Notes: generated from the letters alone by a model not told the origin. A stretch of 64,000 nucleotides of DNA from Panicum virgatum (GCF_016808335.1 NC_053153.1:27638090-27702089), one strand, 5' to 3'. Shown: positions 22,315 to 33,627, numbered from the stretch's first letter. Numbers and translations are program-made.

Positions 22315-22750
22315 CCCTTGGTGAAGTAGCGCCTCCTTTGGACTTGTTGGTGGAGTTGCTTGAGGTGAAGACGATGAACCGTCGGCTTCGACTTTTGGAT
22401 CTACTAGTTCCGGCTTCCTTGATCGTGCTTCTCGTCTCCATTGTCTATAAATTTTTCTGGATCATCCACAAAATTTTCAGGTTTGTTGGAGAGGCTCCCG
22501 TCCATCTCCTGTTAGGGGTTAGTGAAAAAGAAAAATATATACCAGATCTAAAAGATGAATATACAGGATCTAAAACATATAAGAAAAACAAAGCAAAATC
22601 AAGCAAACTCTAGATTAGATTGATTTTCGTGGAATAGATCTGTTTTTTTAGTTAGCTCAGAAAAATAAGAGATCTAAAAAGGTCAAAAAGAAAAATCAAG
22701 AAAAAGAAATATTTACGAATGCAAGTAAGATTGGATCTTAAATCGATGGT

Positions 22751-22768
22751 TCCCCAGCAACGGCGCCA
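22751..22768 (-). other. primer-binding site of the Athila-like element (tRNA-Asp type)
   Basis: On the minus strand, eight bases after the 5' LTR, the sequence is TGGCGCCGTTGCTGGGGA. This closely follows the plant TGGCGCCGTTGCCGGGGA motif, which I recall as the tRNA-Asp-complementary PBS of this lineage. Confidence 0.75.
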
Positions 22769-22776
22769 GAAAAGCT

Positions 22777-24195
22777 TGTTGACGCTCCTTAGCGCCCCCG
22801 ATTTGTATACCGCAAGCGCACGATTCGTGTAGCTTTTCCCTTAGAGTATTCCCCCAATGTTTATCAATCCACGGAACCAAAGATACAAGAAATAATCTAC
22901 TAGCATAGAGATTCCTTTGTGTTGAGATGGTGAAAAACGAATCTAATCTATTAAAAACGACAAACACCGAAGGTAGCAAGAGAAAGTTAGAGATAACCAA
23001 TCTAGATCACCTAGATCATGCATATGTTGTAGTTCCAGCTAGATGTAGTGAAGTAAGATAGATGTGAATCTCAATGAAAAGCATCTTTAAACTCAAAATC
23101 TCCAATCTGATCTCTCGATACCCCACCTACTCAGTGGCAACGCCCTGTCACGACACCGCCCCTTTGGACGAAAGTACCCTGAAGCAAGTCGAACCCCCTT
23201 TGGTAGTTCCGCCATGAACCTCTAGCCACCATGACTACAAGATCATACTAAGCGATCTATCTCGATAATAGATCTAGGATGAAGCCAACCCAAGGAAAAG
23301 AACGAAATCGAAAGAGAGAACATGGTCGCTAAACATTCGGAATCACAAATAACTTCACCATGAATGATTGTACATCACAAGATCACAACCGGGGCCCTAC
23401 CTTGATCTTGATGATCCTAGCTCCAGAACTCCGACATGGTCTTCCTTGCAAGGTTCCCACGTCGGCTAGGGAAGCCCCTAGACAACTAGCACGACCCTCG
23501 GCTCTCCGAGAGGTGTCCCTCTATCCTCTCTACTCCTTGGCATCGTCTCCCGAATTGATCTCTGCGTGAGCCTTGGGGAGGGGTCTTTAAATAGGCTCAG
23601 GAAACCCTAGGTCAAAGGGGAGGCCGAACCGCCTCAAAAAGGGGCTGGGCCGGCCGGCCCAATGGACCCAGGCCGGCCGGCCTGGTCCATTTCTTCGCCG
23701 CCTCGTGTCCTCCTTTCTCCCCAAGTCTCCTGGAATCTTCTAGAGTTTATGCCTTTCACGATTGCACCCCATTAGACATCGTTATCTTCGAGATTTCTTC
23801 ATGGAAAAGGATAGGATAGAAAATCCTTCCTTAAATCTATCTTTGCTTTGCTTAGCCCCGAAGTATCTTGATCTTATCTTGTGGGCTTTGTCCTTTGGGC
23901 TTCATTGGAGGGTGGATGTGCACAAACGGGCCTCTAATCATCATGGCCTTCGGTCCTTTGTTCGGGCTTTGGCCTTTGTCTTTCTTCGTGTCATCGCGTG
24001 ATCGTGGGCCTCGTCATTTCATGCTCCAAAATTGGTCAAAACCTGCAAAAATGAAGTACCTCCAAAATATATGTGCAAACGCGAAAATGACCAATCATTG
24101 GGCCGAGGTTAGGATGGTTAGTGATTTTGATATTAAATTCATGCCATTATCAAAGTTAAACAGGGGATAAAGTGGATACTTAAGGAGCGCCAACA
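22777..24195 (-). repeat. Athila-like 5' LTR, 1419 bp
   Basis: It begins TGTTGGCGCTCC and ends GGAGCGTCAACA on the minus strand. It is the same length as the other LTR once the MITE is removed, with scattered substitutions between them. Confidence 0.93.
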
Positions 24196-26140
24196 GTCAT
24201 CAACTTTTTGATATATTGCAATGGGGTCATGTGGTTCCACAAGTCAATTGATGCGAGTGGAAGAACTCAAGATTCCGCATATTTGCACAAAGTAGCCTCT
24301 AAACATGTTCCATTGACATTGAGTATGTTTTGAAGGTTATTAAAGATTCTGTCTATGTTGACAGGAGATTCGAAAGGTGGTGGAGGAGATTGGACCGGAG
24401 CATGTCGTGCATATAGTCAACGACAATGGCTCGAAATACAAGAAAGCATGCAAGGAACTAAGAGAGGTGTATGAACATATTTCTTAGACACCTTGTCTAG
24501 CACACACTATCAATTTGATGTTGAAGGATATAGCTCAAAGGCCCGAACATGCTGGTATGATCAAGCATTGCAAGCGAATTTCAAATTGGTTACACAATCA
24601 TGGTCAGTTGAATACAATGATGAGGAACGCAATCGGTGGTGAGTTGGTCAAGTGGAATGCCACTCAATTTGGAACCAACTACATGTTCCTAGAGAGCATC
24701 TATTAGAAACGTGATCATTTCATGCAGTGGATGGCATCTAATGAGTTTTTACAAAGCAAATGGGCGGATACTAAAGATGGTAGATTTACTCATGCCAGGT
24801 TTTCAAGTATGGAGTGGTGGGAGGGATTGAAATATATCATCGACACAGTTCAACCAATATACAAGTTCCTTCGCTTCGCTGATCAGGACAAGCAGCCCAA
24901 CATGTGCGAACTCGTGATGTCCTACCAGAATACGAGACGGGAGCTGGAGTCTTTCGTTGGAACAAATGTTTCCAATCGGACGGAGTATCTTAACATTGTG
25001 GACGGTAGGATGCGTGACGTGTTCATAGGCACGTATGTGGGTCCAGGTAAGACTATACGAGTCATCTATTTTGAAGCTCTATTCACCTTATGCTTATTTG
25101 AAGTGATTTATAATTTGCAGTTGCTGTCCTAAATCTGAGGTATTCATATACGATGGATCAAACTCAAGAAATGTTTCGTGGACTCAAGGATACATTTCAG
25201 CGCATGACGGATGTCTAGAGTGCCATGCAGGCATTGCAAAAGCTTGAGTTGTTTCGGTAGAAGGTTGGCGAGTTTGGCAGTGAAATGGCAATGAAAATGG
25301 CGATGGACCCAAAGACATCCCCATGTAAGAGTTATTGCGTACGACATTGTTGTTTTCTCTATTCGAATATATTGCTTACATACTCGGTTGCACATGCAGC
25401 GTCCTGGTGGATGATGTTCGGATCAAGCACTCCAAAGCTACAGTACCTTACAGTGCGGCTTGTTTCACAATGTTGTTCGTCCAGTGGATGCGAGCGGAAC
25501 TGGAGTACTTTTGCCTAGCTGCATACAAAGGTTCGCAATCGGTTGTTGCACAAGAAACTTAACAAGCTTGTCTATGTCAACTACAACCTTCGTCTGCGAC
25601 TTGAGGAGGTCTCCGGCCCACCGATGCGTGAAGAAGGTGATTTTATTGACCAACTGGCCCATCTTTCATTCTATGATGAGAATAATCCGGTGCGGGAATG
25701 GATGGATTATTGTAGATCTAACCGGGCTCCAGTTCTGGATGAGGATGATGATGACGGAGACGTCCCTCTCCTGTCCCATATTGTCAGAGATCAAATAAAC
25801 CTCTCAGATCTATGTGAGGCTACGGGGGATGATTGCATCAGCAATTGGGCACGTAAACATGTGGGTGACACTCACCTAGGGAAGAGAAAGTTCCAGAAGG
25901 GGCCTACGAAGGGTGACCCGAAGCGTCAAAAAGGAAAAGGCAAAGCAGCAGCAAAACCAGTGAGTAGCAACACCGACACTGATGATAGCGATGGTGAGCG
26001 TAGTCCACCGTATCAGGAGTCTAAGGATAGCAGCTCGGCTGATGATGGTGATGATAGTGATGGTGCTGATGCTGCTGGTGGTGGTGGTAGTGGTAGTGGT
26101 GGTGCTGGTGGTAGTGGTGGTTCTGGTGGTGTTCGTTTCA
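24196..26140 (+). pseudogene. hAT transposase, central and C-terminal part (DUF659 end, hATC)
   Basis: It resumes exactly at the duplicated GTCAT with S-V-I-NFLIYCNGVMWFHKS. The catalytic-core region follows (24364-25045: VVEEIGPEHVVHIVNDNGS..., TPCLAHTINLMLKDIA), then NPRYSY and MAMKMAMDPKTSP (25122-25325). After an intron comes the dimerisation domain hATC (about 25399-25560: WWMMFGSSTPKLQ, SGCERNWSTFA). The C-terminus is acidic, then Lys-rich, then a Gly/Ser tail (26070-26135). Stops lie at 24485, 24704, 25218, 25258 and 25516. Splice sites near 24275-24363, 25045-25122 and 25325-25398 are plausible, so the stops rather than the introns mark decay. Confidence 0.85.
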
Positions 26141-26400
26141 CAGGTATACATTGCACCTATATATGCACATATATTTCTGACTATGAGTACTAATTATGAT
26201 ATATGGTTGATTGCAGGAGAGACTCAGTTCACACATGCTACTCAGTATCCCGACCATGGAGCACCGCAATCGTAGTGGAGAACGGTTGGACCGACGAACT
26301 ACGACACTCCATAGTACTCTTCTTCCTCCTACAACGATACCTCGCAGTCTTTTCACTATCCCATACCTGACATCAACATGCAGCCACCGACAAGATGGGT

Positions 26401-26582
26401 GTACGAATGGGAAGACCCCCATTTTTACACTATGTTAGTTCAGGAATGGGAGACAACATCGGCGTGGACGGGCCAAACTTGGCAACACTACAAGGCTGAG
26501 CTGCTTAGAGTGCGAGGTTTGAATGTGATGTCCACCGCCGAATACCAAATCGTGTCCCAAATGGGGGTCTTCCCATTCGTAC
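26401..26582. repeat. perfect 24-bp inverted repeat, 134-bp loop
   Basis: GTACGAATGGGAAGACCCCC plus ATTT at 26401-26424 is the exact reverse complement of 26559-26582. It lies in the 3' part of the hAT element, beyond the transposase. The long perfect stem stands out against the decay of neighbouring sequence. Confidence 0.9.
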
Positions 26583-26749
26583 GTTGAACTTTTATTGATG
26601 TGTATTAGTGTATGCACGATTATGACTATGGTATTTATATACACGCTTATTACTATTGTATTTGTATGCATGATTATAAATTGTTGCTTTGGTGTGGTCT
26701 TTTACATTAATATGTGCATAGCTCATGTCAAAATTTCATTTATTTCACA

Positions 26750-26960
26750 CCGGGGAACCACTTTAAAACCGTCAGTTTTTTGTTCAAATCCCCGGTTACC
26801 TCTCAAACCGGAGTAGTTTACTGGCCTAACCGAGCGGCTAAACGGTGGAAACCGGTTTAACTGTCGTTTTTGGTTTAGAATTTGAATTTGGCCGGTTTTT
26901 TCCGGTTACCGGTCAAACCGGTCCGGTATACCGGAACCGAACGACGGCGGTTTCATTCTA
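26750..26960. repeat. hAT subterminal region and right end
   Basis: More than ten CCGG-containing words (ACCGGTTT, AACCGG, CCGGTTACCGG) precede the terminus TTTCATTCTA. Ac-family right ends read TTTCATCCCT followed by A or G, so this is a degenerate match. The 8 bp following cannot be tested as a TSD because the left end is gone. Confidence 0.6.
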
Positions 26961-27004
26961 CCGGTCGGGAAAAAAACCCTTCCTGCGAGTGGGATTAGAG
27001 CCTG

Positions 27005-27716
27005 ATCTGCCCAAAGCGAGTGCGAGCAGCTAATCCCTATTTCACGTGTCTTCTCCAGGATCGCTGCTAATGCGGTGCCATCGGTCGCGGAGGTGGAGCG
27101 AGCCATGCATAGCTTGTAGGTCTCGACGGCAGCGGCAACAACTGCGACTGCCGGAGCGGCGCCACCCCCATGCTCCAGAGCCAGATGTCGATTTGGAAAT
27201 GCAGAGGCCATCCACGCTTCCCCAGTCGCTGGCGGAGGACGACTTGCAGGGACCACCTACACTAGTGGGGTCGATGCCGGCCGACAACCAGAGGTCGAGA
27301 CTCTAGGAGGAGCAGCAAGAGTCGGCCATCGACGACCTCTTCACGGCACCGACGCCCCCCCTCGTGGCACAGCCGCTGCAGCGGCGCCCCTGGCAACAAA
27401 GAACCTTTGACATGTTTGCAGTAAGGAGGAGCGCTGGACTAGCCAAGCGCCCGATCTTGCCGACTGTCCAGCGTGCGTAGCGCAACCTATGGCGCAAGTT
27501 GGGCATCTCCAACAATGAAATGAAACCCATCGAAGAGATCCTCCAAGACTTCATCAGAACATTCTCCGACCCTGTCCCTGAGCAATAGTGGCGGTGATGA
27601 CAATGCTCTTCAACTTGGAAGGCGACGACGACGACTCGGTGCACGACGCCCTATTGCAGTACGCGGGGAAGGTGGCTGCAGACATTCAACAAGAGCTCGC
27701 TGTCACCGATGATTGA
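27005..27716 (+). pseudogene. LINE ORF1, C-terminal part
   Basis: The tract ECEQLIPISRV...PSVAEVERAMHSL (about 27015-27120) is followed, in shifted frame, by DDLFTAPTPPL, RTFDMFAVRRSAGLAKRP and RNLWRKLGISNNEMKPIEEIL (27330-27550). This is the tail I recognise from grass LINE ORF1 proteins, and it continues the part that ends near 12530. Stops near 27115, 27478 and 27586 show decay. 27717-27814 is spacer. Confidence 0.7.
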
Positions 27717-27814
27717 TGCGGCACATAGTCTGCATAGGAGGGAAACCAGCTCCATGTATCTGAGACTTCCTACCTGCTCTGCTGGCATCGACCTTAGGGC
27801 ATCTTGTATGCGAC

Positions 27815-28076
27815 TGTTGGGGGAAATAGCTTAGCCCATGAGGTTGATGGGCCTCATGCGGTGGCCCAAGAACTTATTTGTAAATATTATACCCACCAGG
27901 GGGCCGGGGCTGAATTGCAGCCCCCACCCCTCCTATATATAGTTGGCCCAAGGGGTCAAAGAGGGACTCTCTCTCTCCCTCCTCATGAGCATTCTCTCTC
28001 TTGAATGGTTCTGGTTTTGGGTATCTTTGGTGTCTTCTTCTTCACTCTGCTGCTTGGTGGAGTCTCCTCCCCAACA
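27815..28076 (+). repeat. element B 5' LTR, 262 bp
   Basis: It starts TGTTGGGGG and ends CCCCAACA. A TATA box (TATATATA, about 27934-27941) lies in plus orientation, followed by a CT-rich leader. I could not recognise a tRNA-matching PBS behind it. Confidence 0.85.
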
Positions 28077-28089
28077 ATTTGGGTATGGG

Positions 28090-28420
28090 TTTTCACCCCG
28101 AAGCCAGAAACAGTCTTATATGGACCTTCGGTTATCTAATGTCTAATAAAAAATTCTCCTTCGGGATATTGGTTTTCATCCCAAAGACATATACGGATTT
28201 CGGTATCCGAGGATGATACAAGATGCTCCTTCGGGCTATTGGCTTTCACCCCGAAGAAACTTTATATGGGGCATCGGTTATTTGAGTTTGATGCAAGATC
28301 CCCCCCTTCGGGTTGTTAGCTTTCACCCCAAAGCGACACTCCATATGGGCTTCGGCAATCTATGTTTTATGCAGGATCCTCCTTCGGGTTATTGGTCTTC
28401 ACCCCGAAGCAAAGCACGGT
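28090..28420. repeat. about 76-bp tandem repeat, five copies, element B
   Basis: CTCCTTCGGG(c/t)TATTGG(c/t)TTTCACCCCGAAG recurs, with the CACCCCGAAG-like words at 28094, 28177, 28247, 28324 and 28400 (spacings 83, 70, 77 and 76). Confidence 0.8.
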
Positions 28421-28659
28421 TATATATGGAAATGATCATACTTTGGACTTATGGAATTTTATTTGTCCTTCGGTATAGATTAGCCTTCAGTTATTGGTGT
28501 ACTTGACAAGGGTGCACCGAAGCATCTATCCCTCTTCGTCAAGCGAAGAGGGGAGTCATCGGCGCATTGCAAGTGAATGCCACTTGGAGAAATGAGCCCA
28601 GGGCTCGCGAAGCTGAGCGGCCCGCAGCACCCTTTGGTATCAGTTCTTAATTTTTTCCA

Positions 28660-28895
28660 GTCGAAAAAGACCTTCCACACAGAGCTCCAAAGGCATTGAA
28701 ATGCCTTCCGCGCAGAGCGCCGAAGGCAATCAAAGTCCTATCGTGCGGAATGCCGAAGGTATGGAAAGTCCTTTCGTGTGAAAGGCAAAGGTTAGGGCTT
28801 ACCTATGCGAGCTAAAGAGCCGAAGGTCCCCTAAGAAAAGTCCTTTCATGCGAAAAGCCGAAGGCATGGAAAGTCCTTCGGCAATTATGCCGAAG
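28660..28895. repeat. CCGAAGG-rich tandem field, about 40-bp period
   Basis: Repeats of CCTTCCGCGCAGAG(n)GCCGAAGGCA(n)AAAGT with many substitutions; GCCGAAGG and its complement recur about every 40 bp. No coding capacity. Confidence 0.65.
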
Positions 28896-29142
28896 GCATC
28901 CTAATATATTTAAAAATATTGTTCTCTCAAGTAAAAATGATGTAGGCGTTGCAGGTGTATAAATTGGCATCTTCGGAATGGCGAAACAATATCTTTGGTT
29001 TTCGCATTATATTTGGTCTTCAGCATCAACAATCTTCATCGCAAGTTGACTTTGGAGGGGCCTTCGGCATACATGAACCTGCCCTCTAACTACGACCTTT
29101 GCCCGCATCGACAATGTTCAACCTGAGGGGCACGCCCACCAT

Positions 29143-29915
29143 TTCGGCGACGTCTACTCCGACCTTCGCCCTCACCGACACAGCTCGGCTCGAGGGGCTC
29201 ACCTTCTACTTCGGCGACGACTACTCCGGCCTTCGCCCTCGCCGACACAGCTCGGCTCGAGGGGCTCGCCTTCTACTTTGGCGACGACTGCTCCGGCCTT
29301 CCCCCTCGCCGACACAGCTCGGCTCGAGGGGCTCACCCTCCACTTCGGCGGCGATTACTTCAACCTTTGCCCTCGCCAACACAGCTCGGCTCGAGGGGCT
29401 CACCTTCTACTTTGGCGGCGACTGCTCCGGCCTTCGCCCTCTCCGACACAGCTCGGCTCGAGAGGCTCGCCTTCTACTTCGGCGACGACTGCTCCGGCCT
29501 TCGCCCTCGCAGACACAATTCGGCTCGAGGGGCTCGCCTTCTACTTCGGTGACGATTGCTCCGGCCTTCACCCTCGCCGACACAGCTCGGCTCGGGGGGC
29601 TCGCCTTCTACTTAGGCGACGATTGCTCCGGCCTTCGCCCTCGTCGACACAGCTCGGCTCGAGGGGGATCGCCTTCTACTTCGGTGATGACTGCTCCGGC
29701 CTACGCCCGCGCCGACATAGCTCGGCTCGAGGGGCTCGCCTTCTACTTCGGCAATGACTGCTCCGGCCTTCTCCCTCGCTGACACAGCTCGGCTCGAGGG
29801 GCTCGCCCTCCACTTCAGCAGCGATTACTTCAACCATCGCCCTCGCCGATACAGTTCAGCTAGAGGGGCTCGACCTCCACTTCGGCGACGACTACTTCGA
29901 CCCTCGACATCGGCT
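29143..29915. repeat. 67-bp minisatellite, about 11 copies
   Basis: The word CAGCTCGGCT (or a close variant) occurs at 29181, 29248, 29315, 29382, 29449, 29516, 29583, 29650, 29718, 29785 and 29852, i.e. every 67 bp with one 68-bp step. Because 67 is not a multiple of three, the long open frames across it cycle through all three frames of the unit and are not evidence of a gene. It lies in the internal region of element B. Confidence 0.95.
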
Positions 29916-30276
29916 ATTTCGGCTTCGCCTCCTGAAGAACCTTCGCTCCCCCCGCTACGAACTCTAGCCAAGAGGGGCTAGGGATAGGGCAGACTAGCAT
30001 CACTTTGCGCGTCAAGTCTTGACCGGTGCTCGAAAGCGGAGAGCCGAAGATACTGCATCCTCTACTTTGACTACATCAACTGCGACGATGAGTGATTCAT
30101 GGAGATGACAAGGTCCAACAAAAGTCAAGCGACGAAGATTCCGCTTTCATCGCCGCCGAAGACCTCCATCACTGCCGAAGACTTTCGTCACGGCCGAAGA
30201 CCTTCATCATCGTTAAGACCGAAGTCAGTCGCTAACTGCAGTGTATCGTCATGTATATATAGGCCTGCTAGGCGTG

Positions 30277-33200
30277 TGTAACACCCTAAATTAAATTTCA
30301 GTATTTATTAATAAATTTAATTGGCTTTATTTAATTTTCTAGGATTTAATTTGCTTAGGCTGGCTTTTAATCTAATTTTGTTGCATAACTAATTAAAATT
30401 TATTTTAGGACTAACTGTTTGTGCATTCATGCCGTTGCATAGTTTTACTTGTTTGAGTGTTGTAGGGTTGGATTCATATTTGAGTTTGAATTCAAATTAG
30501 TTGAGTGTGGTTTGAAAAGAAAAGAAGAAAGAAGAGAGAAAACTAGAAATAGAGAAGGAAAACCCAAACCCAGTCCCAGGAAGCCTGATAGCCAACCCAG
30601 CCCAAACCCGTGAGTAGCCCAACCCAGTTTGAGGCCCAGCCCGCAGCACTTCTCCCTTTCCCCGCGCTCAGCCCAACCTGGCGGCCCACTCCTCCCCTCC
30701 GGGCCCAACAGACCGCACCAGCCCAACCTGCTCCCTTCCCCTGCGCGGCCCGCGAGCAGTCCATCCCCCTCCTTCCCTTGGGCCCGCTCCGCAGCCCAGC
30801 AGCGTTGCCCCGCGCGCCGCTCCCAGCCGCGTCGCCCTCTTTCCCTCTGCCAAGCCGGGCCCGCGCGTCAGTTCTTTCCTCTTCCTCCGCCCGAAATCTC
30901 CGCCCGAGCCTCTGCTTCGCTTCCGCCGCGCTCGCTTGCCTGCCAGTGGACCATCCCGCCCAAGCCGACCGCCACGAGACCCACCTGCAGCCTCCCTCAC
31001 CCACTCCTCGCCTGCGCACCCCGGAATCCGAGCGACCCGCGCCGATTTCGGATCAAGGGCAGGGTCATTCCGCGGGCGCAACGACCGTGCCGTGATTCCC
31101 GCGACCCAAACGCCGAGATCACCGGCCCCCGCCTTTTAGACCCCGCGCCCTACCCTGCGCCCTACTTCGCCATCCCGCAGCCGCCATCTTCAACCCCAGC
31201 CGCCGCCTCCGCGCCGCTCTGCCTCGGAGCTGCCTCTGCACCGCCGCGGACCGGCCGCTCCACTGCCTCCTAGCCCCGGCCAACCACCGCTTTAGCCCCG
31301 CCATGGCCCCAGAAAACTTCCTGCGGCCCCTGCAATGGCCCTAGGCCATTGCCTCGCCGGAATCGTGCCCGAGCTCCAACTCCGGTGAGTTCAGTCCGCG
31401 CCGTGATTCCTTGCCGCCGGCGAAGCCCAGGCCGTTCTGACCCCTTGTGTACCCTCACAGGGACTGTGCGCACCTCCTCCGTGAGTCAGCAGGCCCGGCG
31501 CACCCCTTCAGCGGCCACCTCCGGGAGCGCCGTTTTGGCTTGCTCCGGCGAACTCGCCGCCGCGGAGCCGCGCTCCGGCGAGTCCCGCCGCCGCCCCACG
31601 CGCCCAACTCCCAGGGCCCTCCGATCCGGGACCAGCGGTCACGATTAGATCGTGGCCCGATCCGATCTGATCCGTCAGATCGTGATCCAACGGCCCTTAT
31701 CTAAAGACACCGGTTCGGCCTGGTAATTTTGTTAAAGAGCCCCTGCCCTTCCTTGAATTCAACCCGCCGTCCTAGCCTGTTCAAAAATATTTCCAGTTAG
31801 GTCCGGTTTTTAACGAATAGGACCCTGAGCTTTTCCCTATTAGAACCCGCCGTCCAGACCTGCCTTTTTTTACACGTTAGACCCTGGAACTAAGGTTTAA
31901 TTACGTTTTAACCCTCGGTTTTTGCAGAAAACCCCCTGAAACTTAGTTTTTATCGCAGATAAGCCCCTAGAACTTGTTTTTAGACTAGATTATGCGTTTT
32001 AACTCCGTTTTAAGCGTTCTTTATGTCCACGCGATCGTTGTAACATGTAGAATAGCTTTAGACTAGTTTAGTGTGCTGTTTTAATGTATTGATGTATTGT
32101 TTCTTAGTTTTTGTTAGTGTTTGCTTGTATGCTTATTATCGTGCATTGTTTTGGCCATGTGTTCATGAGTAGACGTTGATCCATCTGAGGAGCCCCAGTA
32201 CCAGTACCCAGAGCAGCCGTCTTCCGAGCACTTTGAGCAGCAGCAGGAGCAGTACGAGGAAGGCAAGTGTAACATGAACAACCTATCACTTTTAAATACA
32301 ATTTCATACTGCATTTAATACTGTATGCCTATAAGGACTGTCCTAGCCACTTTATATCCTTTATATATATCTTTGGGTTGCATTTTGGTTAGTTGTGCTA
32401 GGTTGCTGCGCTATAACACACTCTGGTCCTTTTTAATTAATTTGATTAATGGTTTACTTGAACTTAATTCTGAGAGTGGCCCTCTGTGTGGATGAGTGGC
32501 TCACGTCTCGTTAAAAGATGGTTTTTGTAGAAACATGGTTTAGGGGGCCAGCACAGTGCTTAGTGCTTGGTTGGCCACTCTCCATAAGGACCGGTTCATA
32601 GAGCGACAACCTGGGACAACAGCGCTACCACAAGGCTAGAATGGGATAGACTTGGCTTACTAATTAGGTCTTTTTGGTTTGGAGTAACTTACCTGCGGGG
32701 CAAGAGTAGCAAGCTTCAATGGTCCCTGCTCCTCCGGCTTGGTCTGTGCTTGGATTGCGCTCCTGTGCTTGTACCCCCGGAGGTGGGCCCCATCGTCGCT
32801 GACCTATCTCTCGCGGTTACGCCTTACCAACGAGATTCTTTGTAACGGCCTCGTAGTGAGTCGCTAGGCATCTCACCTAAGGAAGTGTGATGAACCTCTA
32901 GCGTAGCTCACGACTTGTGGGTAAAGATGTGCAACCTCTGCAGAGTGTAAAACTGGTATACTAGCCGTGCTCACGGTTATGAGCGGCCCAGATCCTCCTT
33001 TTGATTAGTGGGGTTGTCTCCTTCCGACGAGGGAGGTGCCTCTCGGGGTTACCTTGGTGGTTTGGTTTCGGTTTGGTTCTCAGTAGTATCATGATTAAAT
33101 TTGACTAATTACTATGTAACCGGGTTAATGGTAAATCATCAACTTGTAGTAAATAGCTTTAATAAAATTTTGCCAACACTTAAAAGCTAATGCAGTTGAG

Positions 33201-33624
33201 TCAGCCAACCTTAGAGCCTCATAGTTTGTGTTATACTTGTTGAGTACAAGTTGTGTACTCACTCTTGCCTCTTCTCTACTTTTTCCTCCTGGCTACGCTA
33301 CTGCTGCTCAGTTCCTGCCGACACGAGGGAGTTCGTCCAGCGCTACCAGGACTACGAGGACTTCTAGGTGTTCGTCTCCCAGTCGACGTCCCTGTGGCGC
33401 CCTGCTTCTGCTTCGGAGAGCTTTATTCGTATTTGTACTTCGCTTCCGCTGTATCAGACATTCTCGTCATTATTGTAATAAATAACATTCGTATTCGCTT
33501 TATTATATCTTTTTACGTGATATGTGCTATGATATACTGTTCATTCTGTTGTATATACGTGTGACTTGATCCTGGCACATGTATGATTGCTCGGTTTATG
33601 TTCTTTTATAAACCGGGTGTTACA
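30277..33624 (+). repeat. element A 5' LTR, 3348 bp
   Basis: It begins TGTAACACCC and ends GGGTGTTACA, a 10-bp perfect inverted repeat. It matches 40017-43363 with few differences. A GC-rich block (30600-31640) and an AT-richer remainder follow. The long frames in the GC-rich block lack known domains and recur in each LTR copy. Confidence 0.95.
32173..33367 (+). other. putative spliced coding tract inside the element A 5' LTR
   Basis: A 90-nt block (32173-32262), preceded by AG and followed by the GC-type donor GCAAGT, joins across a 1049-bp intron to a 56-nt block (33312-33367), preceded by TGCTCAG and ending in TAG. The join is in frame: an acidic, Gln/Tyr-rich tract (SEEPQYQYPEQPSSEHFE) followed by ADTREFVQRYQDYEDF. 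A GT donor at 31383 (CCG/GTGAGT) would supply a matching phase upstream. No in-frame ATG is visible, so translation is unproven. Confidence 0.4.
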
Positions 33625-33627
33625 GAG

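Larger units (their letters stand above)
13403..24195 (-). mobile_element. Athila-like Ty3/gypsy element without reverse transcriptase or integrase, 10.8 kb
   Basis: Both ends are certain: TGTTGACGCTCC at 13403 and GGAGCGCCAACA ending at 24195, flanked by the exact 5-bp duplication GTCAT (13398-13402 and 24196-24200). Two LTRs, a PBS and a polypurine tract give minus orientation. Internally it holds a gag-protease frame (19990-22314) and a second coding region (16925-18618), with no reverse transcriptase, RNase H or integrase between them, so it needs a helper. It interrupts an exon of the hAT transposase. Confidence 0.93.
12536..26960 (+). mobile_element. hAT DNA transposon, 5' truncated, inserted in LINE ORF1
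   Basis: It comprises transposase exons (12545-13402 and 24196-26140), a 3' non-coding region and an Ac-like right terminus TTTCATTCTA at 26951-26960. CCGGTT/AACCGG words crowd the last 200 bp, as in hAT subterminal regions. No left terminus is seen: the BED finger begins almost directly at LINE sequence, next to a 12-bp direct repeat. The transposon is split by an Athila-like retrotransposon. Confidence 0.75.

Noticed and set aside
27815..28076. The 262-bp TGTTGGGG repeat as an independent solo LTR
   Set aside because: A second copy at 43553-43813 with a polypurine tract before it, in the same orientation, makes a single element B with nested insertions the simpler reading.
28090..28895. 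Regularly spaced repeats resembling a CRISPR array
   Set aside because: The repeats are imperfect, spacers are themselves repeated, and the context is a plant retrotransposon interior.
29099..29981. Long open frames over the 67-bp repeats
   Set aside because: The unit length is 3n+1, so any frame reads the three unit frames in turn; all are open because the GC-rich unit lacks stops. This is a repeat artefact, not a repetitive protein gene.
30600..31650. Open frames of up to about 214 codons in the GC-rich part of the A LTRs (also 40340-41400, 52650-53990 and 61140-62370)
   Set aside because: They occur on both strands and in overlapping frames, match no domain, and lie in LTRs. GC content and lack of stop codons explain them. 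Only the spliced tract downstream has consistent borders.
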